Shown here one piece after another: positions 6,928 to 15,126 of a stretch of DNA of 20,071 nt. A model generated the notes under the pieces. The model ran no database searches. It was not told where the DNA came from and worked only from the letters and a program-made list of their open reading frames with translations. Each line of letters opens with the position of its first letter. Position 1 is the stretch's first letter. The stretch comes from SIG459 sp045538735 (GTDB lineage Bacteria > Bacillota > Clostridia > Oscillospirales > Oscillospiraceae), in the NCBI GenBank assembly GCA_045538735.1, contig JAZSRY010000025.1:1-20071 (forward strand), in the 5' to 3' direction. Position numbers and translations under genes: made by a program.

Positions 6928-8007
6928 ATGGAAATAAGCGAAAGAAAAAAGCGCATACTGGCCGCCGTTGTTGATGAATACATCGCAAGCGCCGAGCCCG
7001 TGGGCAGCAAGCTTATTGCCCAGAAGAGCGGACTGAATGTCAGCTCTGCCACCATCCGCAACGAGCTCGCCGAACTGACAAGCATGGGCTATCTGGAGCA
7101 GCCCCACACCTCCGCAGGCCGCGTTCCCACCGCTCAGGGCTACAGAATGTATGTCAACGAGCTGATGGACCGCCACCGCCTCAGCATTGAAGAGACGGAG
7201 GAGATAAACCGCAGTATGCAGCTGAAAATGCAGCAGCTGGATAAGATGATGAGCGATGTGGGACGTATCGCAGCGGATATGACCGATTATCCCGCCCTCG
7301 CCTTTGCGGCAAGACAGAGCTCCACCATCAAGCGCTTTGATCTTATATATGTTGATTCCAACACCTTTATCATAGTGCTTCTCCTCAGCTCCAACGCGGT
7401 TAAAAACCGCCTTATGCACCTTCCCTTCTCTGTGGACCAGCTCATGGTGCAGAAGCTTTCCACCGTTTTTAACGCGAATTTCTGCGGCATTACGGAAGAC
7501 CAGATAACTCCCATCCTCATCTCTTCCACCGAACGCTCCACGGGAGACACAATGGGTCTTGTTGCCGCCATCGCAGGCTTCGCCATTGAGGTGCTTTCCG
7601 AAGAGAAAAGCTCCCAGGCCGTCATCTCCGGCGAGAGCAAGCTTCTCCGCCTCCCCGAGTATCAGGATCCCAGAAAAGCCCACTCCCTTATGAATTATCT
7701 TTCCGATTCCCAGCACCTGAGCAAGCTGCAGGGTATGGACTTCGGCAACGATGTTAAAGTTATTATAGGTCCCGAAAATGTGGCCGAAGAGCTGCGGGAT
7801 TCCAGCGTTGTTCTTGCCAAATATGACGCTGGCGACGGCACTCAAGGTCTCATCGGTGTTGTAGGTCCCACAAGAATGGACTACTCCAAAGTTGCAGCAA
7901 AGCTCAGCTACATTGCCGACGGACTCAGCAAGGCTCTGGCAGGAAGCAAGGATCACTCCCTCCCGGGCTTCGGCGCACTTATGATACCTGACAAAAACGA
8001 CCGATAA
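6928..8007 (+). CDS. hrcA: Heat-inducible transcription repressor HrcA
   Basis: Repressor of class I heat-shock genes that binds CIRCE and whose folding depends on GroEL. At 359 residues it is slightly longer than the usual 340-350. The N-terminal winged helix includes KRILAAVVDEYIASAEPVGS and the conserved SSATIRNELAELTSMGYLEQPHTSAGRVPTAQGYRMYV, split here across residues about 35-72. The middle GAF-like domain and the C-terminal GLIGVVGPTRMDYSKV motif are intact. The start ATG follows a modest AAAGTGAG site. It is the first gene of the operon, 9 bases from the upstream edge of the grpE ribosome region, and the CIRCE lies 48 bases upstream of the start codon. Confidence 0.97.
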   Translation: MEISERKKRILAAVVDEYIASAEPVGSKLIAQKSGLNVSSATIRNELAELTSMGYLEQPHTSAGRVPTAQGYRMYVNELMDRHRLSIEETEEINRSMQLKMQQLDKMMSDVGRIAADMTDYPALAFAARQSSTIKRFDLIYVDSNTFIIVLLLSSNAVKNRLMHLPFSVDQLMVQKLSTVFNANFCGITEDQITPILISSTERSTGDTMGLVAAIAGFAIEVLSEEKSSQAVISGESKLLRLPEYQDPRKAHSLMNYLSDSQHLSKLQGMDFGNDVKVIIGPENVAEELRDSSVVLAKYDAGDGTQGLIGVVGPTRMDYSKVAAKLSYIADGLSKALAGSKDHSLPGFGALMIPDKNDR

Positions 8008-8028
8008 ATTGAAAGGATGAACTCTCCT

Positions 8029-8532
8029 ATGTCCAAGAAAAAGAACGAAACCGCTCCCGAGGAAGAGATCAATCAGGAAGTCCCTGCCGAGGAGACCAAG
8101 GCAGAGGAAACTGTTGAGGCCGCTCCCGCATCCGATGACCGCTATCTCCGTCTTATGGCCGAGTATGATAACTTCCGCAAGCGCAGCGCTAAGGAGCGCG
8201 AAAATATATACACCGATGTCCGTGTGGACACCGTAAGCAAGTTCCTGCCCGTCTATGATAATCTCGCCCGCGCAATGAGCACCGCCACCGCCGACGAAGC
8301 ATACAAGAAGGGCGTTGAGATGACCTTCAACCAGCTCTGCGAGATTTTCAAGAAGCTGGGTGTTGAAGAAATCGAAGCTGTTGGCAAGACCTTTGACCCC
8401 AACTTCCACAACGCAGTTATGCACGTTGAGGACGAGGAAAAGGGCGAAAGCGAAATCGTCGAAGAATTCCAGAAGGGTTTTAAGGTCGGCGAAAAGGTCA
8501 TCCGCTTCTCTATGGTCAAGGTGGCAAACTAA
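8029..8532 (+). CDS. grpE: Nucleotide exchange factor GrpE
   Basis: Dimeric co-chaperone that releases ADP from DnaK. It has 167 residues. The N-terminal 40 residues are highly charged and acidic (disordered), followed by the coiled-coil lead RYLRLMAEYDNFRKRSAKERE. The C-terminal beta domain carries KTFDPNFHNAVMHVEDEE and GFKVGEKVIRFSMVKV, the family signature. Two in-frame starts exist: ATG at 8017 lies directly against the AAAGG site (8012-8016), which is too close, so ATG at 8029 (MSKKKNET) is preferred. It lies 21 bases after the hrcA stop codon and 58 bases before dnaK. Confidence 0.96.
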   Translation: MSKKKNETAPEEEINQEVPAEETKAEETVEAAPASDDRYLRLMAEYDNFRKRSAKERENIYTDVRVDTVSKFLPVYDNLARAMSTATADEAYKKGVEMTFNQLCEIFKKLGVEEIEAVGKTFDPNFHNAVMHVEDEEKGESEIVEEFQKGFKVGEKVIRFSMVKVAN

Positions 8533-8590
8533 TTTTCCATAAATAACTTTGTAATTAAAAAATATTCATATAAATCAGGAGGAAATAATC

Positions 8591-10429
<1,839 letters not shown>

Positions 10430-10441
10430 TTAAGCGATAAT

Positions 10442-10481
10442 CGGCAGGAAAGTTCCGCAAAAGCGGAACTTTCCTTTGCCG
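10442..10481 (+). other. Intergenic hairpin between dnaK and dnaJ
   Basis: AGGAAAGTTCCGC (10446-10458) and GCGGAACTTTCCT (10463-10475) pair perfectly around AAAA. CGGCA (10442-10446) and TGCCG (10477-10481) can extend the helix past a small bulge. Only three T residues follow, so it is more likely a partial terminator or mRNA processing/stability element than a full terminator. It would lower DnaJ relative to DnaK. Confidence 0.75.
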
Positions 10482-10499
10482 CAATGAGCGGAGAAACAT

Positions 10500-11648
10500 A
10501 TGGCAGAAAAACGTGATTATTACGAGGTGCTGGGTCTTTCCAAAGGCGCCTCCGACGATGAAATAAAAAAATCCTACCGCAAGCTGGCTAAGCAGTATCA
10601 CCCTGACCTGCATCCCGGCGACAAGGAATGCGAGGAGAAGTTCAAGGAATGCTCCGAAGCATACGAGGTTCTCTCCGACCCCGACAAGAAGGCAAAGTAT
10701 GACCAGTTCGGTCACGCAGCCTTTGACCCCAACTCCGGCTTTGGCGGAGGCGGCTTCGGCGGTTTCGGCGGCTTCGACGACCTTGGCGATATTCTCGGCA
10801 ACATATTCGGCGGTTTCGGCGGCTTTGGCGGTTTTGGCGGCGGCGCCCAGCGCAGAAACGCCCCCCAGAGAGGCGAAAACCTCCGTGCCAACATAACCAT
10901 CACCTTTGAAGAGGCCGCTTTCGGCTGCGAAAAGGAGATTACCGTCCCTCGCATCGAGGACTGCGAAGAATGCGGCGGCACAGGCGCAGCAAAGGGCACA
11001 AGTCCCGAAACCTGCTCCGAATGCGGCGGCAGCGGCACCGTAAGAGTGCAGCAGCGCACCCCCTTCGGCGTTATGGCCACCACAGCAGCCTGCTCCAAGT
11101 GCGGCGGTACCGGTAAGATCATAAAGACCCCCTGCAGCAAGTGCTCCGGTAAGGGCAAGGTTCGCAAGAACAAGAAAATCAGCGTGAACATCCCCGCCGG
11201 CATTGACGACGGACAGACCATCTCTCTCCGCGGTCAGGGTCACGCAGGCATAAATGGCGGCGGCAAGGGCGATCTTCTCATCACCGTTAGAGTTAAGGCT
11301 CATCCCCTTTTCGAGCGCGACGGAAGCAGCGTTCTTTTCGAGATGCCCATCTCCTTCGTGCAGGCCGCTTTGGGTGCAGAGCTTGAGATTCCCACCCTTG
11401 ACGGCAAGGTGAAGTTCACTATTCCCGAAGCCACCCAGACCGGAAGCGTTTTCCGCCTCCGCGGAAAGGGTATCCCCTATCTCAACGGCTCCAGCCGCGG
11501 CGACCAGTATGTGACCGTTTACATCGTCACTCCCAAGAACCTCAGCAGCGAGGAAAAAGATCTCCTACGCAAGTTCGGCGAGGTCAGCGGCACCGCAGAG
11601 GGTGTTAAAAACTCCTCCGGCATCTTCGGCAAGAAGAAAAAGAAATAA
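10500..11648 (+). CDS. dnaJ: Chaperone protein DnaJ (Hsp40)
   Basis: Type I J-protein of 382 residues that delivers clients to DnaK and stimulates its ATPase. The J domain (1-70) has the HPD tripeptide at 34-36. A Gly/Phe-rich region follows at about 77-117 (runs of GGFGGFGG). Four CxxCxGxG zinc-binding modules are intact: CEECGGTG, CSECGGSG, CSKCGGTG and CSKCSGKG. The C-terminal client-binding domains end in a basic KKKKK tail. GCGGAG lies 6 bases or so before the ATG. It is the last gene of the heat-shock operon, closed by the terminator at 11655-11689. Confidence 0.98.
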   Translation: MAEKRDYYEVLGLSKGASDDEIKKSYRKLAKQYHPDLHPGDKECEEKFKECSEAYEVLSDPDKKAKYDQFGHAAFDPNSGFGGGGFGGFGGFDDLGDILGNIFGGFGGFGGFGGGAQRRNAPQRGENLRANITITFEEAAFGCEKEITVPRIEDCEECGGTGAAKGTSPETCSECGGSGTVRVQQRTPFGVMATTAACSKCGGTGKIIKTPCSKCSGKGKVRKNKKISVNIPAGIDDGQTISLRGQGHAGINGGGKGDLLITVRVKAHPLFERDGSSVLFEMPISFVQAALGAELEIPTLDGKVKFTIPEATQTGSVFRLRGKGIPYLNGSSRGDQYVTVYIVTPKNLSSEEKDLLRKFGEVSGTAEGVKNSSGIFGKKKKK

Positions 11649-11654
11649 TATATC

Positions 11655-11689
11655 AAAAACCGTGCAGACAGGTTGTCTGCACGGTTTTT
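11655..11689. terminator. Bidirectional intrinsic terminator between dnaJ and the PHP gene
   Basis: AAAAACCGTGCAGACA (11655-11670) pairs perfectly with TGTCTGCACGGTTTTT (11674-11689) around GGT. The A and T runs on both sides let it act on either strand, and the converging PHP gene stops inside its last two bases. Confidence 0.92.
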
Positions 11690-12527
11690 ATATTTCTTTC
11701 AGCTTTTCCAATAATTCATAGCCAACTTTCATATCCCCGCAGCCGGTGCCGATGGAGATATGGGGTTTGCCTGCGCCGTGGAAATCGCTGCCGCCGGTGA
11801 CGCAAAGGTCGAAATCGGCTGCAAGAGTTTTCAGGTAGGCGCTTTCCTCCGGAGAATAGACGGAATAAATGCACTCCATTCCCACGATGCCCTTTTCTTT
11901 CAGCAAAGCAGTGAGTTCCAGAAGCTCCTCATGGCTTAAGCGGTACTGGAGGGGGTGGGCGAAAACTGCCTTCGCTCCGCACCGGCGAAGAGCCTCGAAG
12001 GCCATATCCATGGGGATATACTCTCTTTTTCTATAGTAGCGTCCTCCGGGGCTTAGATATTTATCAAAGCCCTCTTTCACGCTTTCCACCTTGCCCTCGG
12101 CCACAAGCTCAGCGGCAAAATGGGGTCTGCCTATAACGGACTCAGGATATTTTTCATGAAGCTCATCCAGACTGACAGCCATGCCGTCCGCCCTCATGGC
12201 TTCTGCGATAATTGCGTTACGCCGCTCCCGCTCACTGATGACCCAGTCAAGCAGAGAACGAAGATGCTTGTTTTTCGTATCGATGAAATAACCCAGAATA
12301 TGAATACCCCTGCCTTTATAATCGACGCTCAGCTCGATGCCGGGAACAAGCTCTATTCCCTGTTCCTTAGCGGCTGCAGCGGCTTCTTCAATTCCGTCGG
12401 CGGTATCATGGTCCGTTATAGCGATAGCCTTCATTCCCGCTTTTTCAGCAAGAGCGACAACCTCGGAGGGGCTTAGGCTGCCGTCCGAGGCTGTTGTATG
12501 AATGTGAAGATCTATACTCCCTATCAT
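11688..12527 (-). CDS. PHP-domain metal-dependent phosphoesterase
   Basis: A 279-residue PHP (polymerase and histidinol phosphatase) domain protein, probably acting on nucleotides or short RNA. It resembles the 3',5'-nucleoside bisphosphate phosphatase/RNase AM (YciV) group. Metal ligands are visible: DLHIH (His8, His10), Asp15, TDHDT (38-42), Glu65 in GIELS, His76 in GIHILG, AHP in KAVFAHPLQY, and SDFHG plus PHISIG near the C-terminus. The start ATG at 12527-12525 overlaps the stop of the SufB-like gene as ATGA, so translation is coupled. Its place as third gene of an Fe-S assembly operon is unexpected. Substrate not determinable from sequence. Confidence 0.9.
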   Translation of the reverse strand: MIGSIDLHIHTTASDGSLSPSEVVALAEKAGMKAIAITDHDTADGIEEAAAAAKEQGIELVPGIELSVDYKGRGIHILGYFIDTKNKHLRSLLDWVISERERRNAIIAEAMRADGMAVSLDELHEKYPESVIGRPHFAAELVAEGKVESVKEGFDKYLSPGGRYYRKREYIPMDMAFEALRRCGAKAVFAHPLQYRLSHEELLELTALLKEKGIVGMECIYSVYSPEESAYLKTLAADFDLCVTGGSDFHGAGKPHISIGTGCGDMKVGYELLEKLKEI

Positions 12528-13447
12528 GCGAGGAAGCCCTTGAGGATACGCTCTTCCGCCTCCTCGGCGCTGAGACCCAGAGTTTCAAGCTTGAGAAGCT
12601 GGTCGCCTGCAATCTTGCCGATGGCGGCTTCGTGGATAAGCTCCGCCTCGGTGGAGTTTGCAACGATGGCGGGGATGGAGCTGATTTTTGCCTTGTTCAT
12701 AATAATGGAGTCGCACTGAACATGGCCGAAGCACTTTGCGTTTCCGGTCATTTTGGGATAGAAAACCTGTACGGAGTCATCCTGAGCAACGCTGCGGGAG
12801 ATAACTCTGCCCTTGCTGTCCTCGCCATCGAGGATGATTTCCATATTGCTCTCGGCATACTGCTGTCCGTGGGTCTGGAGGCGCTCGGTGATAACAGTTT
12901 CTGCACCTGCGCCGCAGGTAATGATAGTGTCGCGCTTGGTGGAGTCAACGCCCTTTATCTGGGTGGTGTCCATCTTGAGGAAGGCGCCCTCTTCGAGATA
13001 TACAACGGTCTGAGGATTCATAATCTTCTGTCCGTTGCCGTCGCCTTCGCCGTAATGCTTTTCAACATAGGTGATTTTGGAGTTTTTGCCCACATAGAAA
13101 GTATGAATACCGTCATGGCGGCTCTCCTCCTCGCCGCAGTTATGAATTCCGCAGCCTGCGATGATGGTGACATCGCAATCCTCGCCGATGAAGAAATCGT
13201 TATAAACGGTCTCAACAACGCCGCTTTCGGTGATGATAACGGGAATATAGCACTTTTCGCCCTTGGTACCCGCCTTGATTGTTATATTGATGCCGGGTTT
13301 ATCGGTTTTGGTTTCAATATTGATATTCTCGGTAACGGCACGGCTTGCGCAGCCGCAGTCCTTACGGATATTGTATGCGCCGTCGGCAGCGCCTTCGGGC
13401 ATATCTGCAATTTTCTCAAGCAGAGACTTGTCCACATTATTAAGCAT
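12524..13447 (-). CDS. SufB/SufD-family Fe-S cluster scaffold, short minimal-system type
   Basis: Predicted partner of the adjacent SufC ATPase in building Fe-S clusters. At 307 residues it is much shorter than E. coli SufB (about 495) and resembles the single SufBD-type (SmsB) protein of minimal SufCB systems of archaea and anaerobic bacteria. The beta-helix core and the C-terminal SufC-binding end are recognisable (QCDSIIM, then AELIHEAAIGKIAGDQL at 268-284). Cysteines lie at 31, 33, 66, 91, 99, 104, 178, 239 and 245. GCGIHNCGEEESRHDGIH (98-115) looks like a metal-site candidate. Aligning IPA (258-260) with the HTFP segment of E. coli SufB puts Ala at the position of its functional Cys405, from memory. 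The Glu of the His-Glu pair (272-273) is kept. GGGAGGAGG precedes the ATG. Confidence 0.92.
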   Translation of the reverse strand: MLNNVDKSLLEKIADMPEGAADGAYNIRKDCGCASRAVTENINIETKTDKPGINITIKAGTKGEKCYIPVIITESGVVETVYNDFFIGEDCDVTIIAGCGIHNCGEEESRHDGIHTFYVGKNSKITYVEKHYGEGDGNGQKIMNPQTVVYLEEGAFLKMDTTQIKGVDSTKRDTIITCGAGAETVITERLQTHGQQYAESNMEIILDGEDSKGRVISRSVAQDDSVQVFYPKMTGNAKCFGHVQCDSIIMNKAKISSIPAIVANSTEAELIHEAAIGKIAGDQLLKLETLGLSAEEAEERILKGFLA

Positions 13448-13463
13448 CTTCTTCCTCCTCCCT

Positions 13464-14186
13464 TCAACTAAGAGCGGGGCAGCAGCCGTAGGTATCCGCC
13501 AGAATGGTGGGGAAGATATCCTCGGTGGAGCCGCGCTTGCTTATGCGTCCTCCGGAGACAACAACTATCTCGTCGGCAAGGCTTATGATGCGCTCCTGGT
13601 GGGAGATAATTATCATTGTGCAGTCGCGCTTTGCGTGAATCTGGCTGAAGGTCTCGGTGAGCTTGCTGAAGCTCCAAAGGTCAATGCCTGCTTCGGGCTC
13701 ATCAAGAATCATAAGACCGCTCTGTCTTGCAAGGATGGTTGCAATCTCAATGCGCTTTACCTCGCCGCCGGAAAGACTGGTGTCCACATCTCTGTCCAGA
13801 TAGTCGTTGGCGCAAAGTCCCACCTGAGTGAGATAGCTGCAGGCCTCGGTCTTGGGCAGAATGCGCTTTCCGCTGGCTATGGACAGCAGGTCGCGAACTT
13901 TTATGCCCTTGAAGCGGGGAGGCTGCTGAAAACCGTAGCTAATGCCCTTTTTGGCTCGCTCGGTGATATTCAGCCCGGTGACATCCTCGCCGTTCCAGAG
14001 TATCTGTCCGCTTGTGGGGGTAACAAGACCCATTATGATTTTTGCAAGAGTGGTTTTGCCGCCGCCGTTGGGACCAGTGAGCACAAGGAGCTTGCCGTCC
14101 TCAACAGTGAGACTAATATCCTTTATAATGTCGTTTCTGCCTTCGGGTGTATCGACAGAAAAGGAAATGTTTTTAAGTTCCAGCAT
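13464..14186 (-). CDS. sufC: Fe-S cluster assembly ATPase SufC
   Basis: ABC-type ATPase of 240 residues that drives conformational change in the SufB-like scaffold. Walker A is GPNGGGKTT (38-46), the Q-loop segment is GFQQPPRFKG (85-94), the signature is LSGGE (138-142), Walker B is LMILDEPEAGID (158-169) and the H-loop is ISHQERI (194-200). The SGGEVKR and DEPEAGID wording is typical of SufC rather than other ABC proteins. The C-terminus ends TYGCCPALS, a vicinal Cys pair that I do not recall from standard SufC. GGAGG lies 8 bases before the ATG. The scaffold gene follows after 16 bases. There are no sufS, sufU or sufD genes in the window, so sulfur donation must come from elsewhere. Confidence 0.96.
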   Translation of the reverse strand: MLELKNISFSVDTPEGRNDIIKDISLTVEDGKLLVLTGPNGGGKTTLAKIIMGLVTPTSGQILWNGEDVTGLNITERAKKGISYGFQQPPRFKGIKVRDLLSIASGKRILPKTEACSYLTQVGLCANDYLDRDVDTSLSGGEVKRIEIATILARQSGLMILDEPEAGIDLWSFSKLTETFSQIHAKRDCTMIIISHQERIISLADEIVVVSGGRISKRGSTEDIFPTILADTYGCCPALS

Positions 14187-14204
14187 GGAATGGCCTCCAA
14201 TATA

Positions 14205-14233
14205 TTGAAATTATCCTTGGTTTTGTGTATAAT
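14205..14233 (+). promoter_or_regulatory. Plus-strand promoter facing the suf promoter
   Basis: TTGAAA at 14205-14210 and TATAAT at 14228-14233 with 17-base spacing. It reads toward rex, and its start point (about 14240) lies inside the suf leader. The first plus-strand gene begins only at 14472, so it may be an upstream rex promoter with a long leader or may drive an antisense transcript. Confidence 0.5.
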
Positions 14234-14237
14234 GAGA

Positions 14238-14257
14238 TTGTGAGTTTTTTGACACAA
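14238..14257. promoter_or_regulatory. Inverted repeat TTGTG-N10-CACAA, possible operator
   Basis: TTGTG (14238-14242) and CACAA (14253-14257) flank a T-rich centre. It resembles a Rex box (TTGTGA-N6-TCACAA) but the half sites are two bases too far apart. It lies just downstream of the plus-strand -10 and within the suf leader. Confidence 0.3.
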
Positions 14258-14279
14258 CTCCCCTTTTATCCTAGGTTAT

Positions 14280-14309
14280 ATTATACCATATATTACCCAT
14301 ATTTGACAA
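14280..14309 (-). promoter_or_regulatory. Promoter of the sufC-sufB-PHP operon
   Basis: On the minus strand TTGTCA (14309-14304) and TATAAT (14285-14280) are separated by 18 bases. Transcription should start near 14273, giving a leader of about 87 bases to sufC. A CCTAGG-centred imperfect palindrome (14266-14279) covers the start region and could be an operator. Confidence 0.7.
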
Positions 14310-14381
14310 CAGCAATCGGCACTCTCCCCATATCTTTATTGCGCAGTTCGCATTTATTATCACTTTTTCCGCCTGTCTCCC

Positions 14382-14410
14382 TTGCAAGGACACCGCGGCG
14401 GTGATATAAT
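14382..14410 (+). promoter_or_regulatory. Proximal promoter of rex
   Basis: TTGCAA at 14382-14387 and TATAAT at 14405-14410 with 17-base spacing, about 55 bases upstream of the rex ATG. No good Rex box was found around it. Confidence 0.65.
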
Positions 14411-14471
14411 AATTCAGCAAAATACGAACATGTTTCAATTTTAAAATAAACACGAAGGTGCAGGCAAGAAT

Positions 14472-15101
14472 ATGAAGAGATCTTATATTTCTAAAAACGT
14501 TATCCGCAGACTTCCCAGATATTTAAGAAAGCTGGACGAGCTTATTGCGCAAAATGTTGAGCGTATCTCCTCCGGCGAACTGGGCCCCCTTATGGGTCTT
14601 ACCCCCTCCCAGATTCGCCAGGATTTTTCCTGCTTCGGCGAGTTCGGTCAGCAGGGTTACGGCTACAACGTAAAGGAGCTTCGCGCCCAGATCGCCTCCA
14701 TTCTTGGTATCGACAGACAGTACTCCGTCATTCTGGTTGGCGCGGGCAAAATCGGTCAGTCCCTTATCGAGAACATCCACTTCGGCAAATACGGCTTCCG
14801 TTTCCTTGGCGCTTTTGAAATTCGCAAGGAGCTTGTGGGCACCGAAATCGCAGGTGTCCCCATTATGGACGCAGAAACTCAGGATGCCTTTATCCGCGAA
14901 AACGATGTTGACATCGCCATTCTCTCTGTAAACCGCGACAGAGCACAGCATGTTGCCAACATCCTTATCGCCAGCGGCATTCATGCCATCTGGAACTTCA
15001 CCGACATTGAAATAGACGCCGGTGACAGCGGCGTTGTTGTGGAGAATATGCATTTCTCCGATTCTCTCCTTGCCCTCAGCTACTTCCTTTCCACCAAATA
15101 A
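14472..15101 (+). CDS. rex: Redox-sensing transcriptional repressor Rex
   Basis: Dimeric repressor that binds DNA when NADH is low and leaves it when NADH/NAD rises, controlling fermentation and respiration genes. At 209 residues it has the usual length. The N-terminal winged helix (1-80) contains RLPRYLRKLDEL and GLTPSQIRQDFSCFGEFGQQGYGYNV, split as the family's recognition region. The Rossmann fold follows with GAGKIGQSL at 90-98 (family consensus GxGxxG). The C-terminal swapped helix ends FSDSLLALSYFLSTK. The ribosome site upstream (GAAGGTG) is about 12 bases away and only moderate. The SLH-protein gene follows after 25 bases with no terminator, so the two are probably co-transcribed. Confidence 0.97.
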   Translation: MKRSYISKNVIRRLPRYLRKLDELIAQNVERISSGELGPLMGLTPSQIRQDFSCFGEFGQQGYGYNVKELRAQIASILGIDRQYSVILVGAGKIGQSLIENIHFGKYGFRFLGAFEIRKELVGTEIAGVPIMDAETQDAFIRENDVDIAILSVNRDRAQHVANILIASGIHAIWNFTDIEIDAGDSGVVVENMHFSDSLLALSYFLSTK

Positions 15102-15126
15102 ACAGCTTTTTACAGGAGTTTTCCAC

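Noticed and set aside
6883..8424. 513-codon minus-strand frame across hrcA and grpE
   Set aside because: It spans two real genes and their junction on the other strand, which a true gene would not do.
10736..10860. Tandem repeat in dnaJ
   Set aside because: This is the normal Gly/Phe-rich linker (repeated ggcggtttcggc-like codons), not a separate repeat element.
12494..14243. Plus-strand open frames opposite the sufC-sufB-PHP operon
   Set aside because: They are antisense to genes with intact motifs and coupled starts, and they cross the gene boundaries.
14238..14257. A true Rex box upstream of rex
   Set aside because: The half sites resemble a Rex box but the spacing is two bases too long; kept only as a weak inverted repeat.
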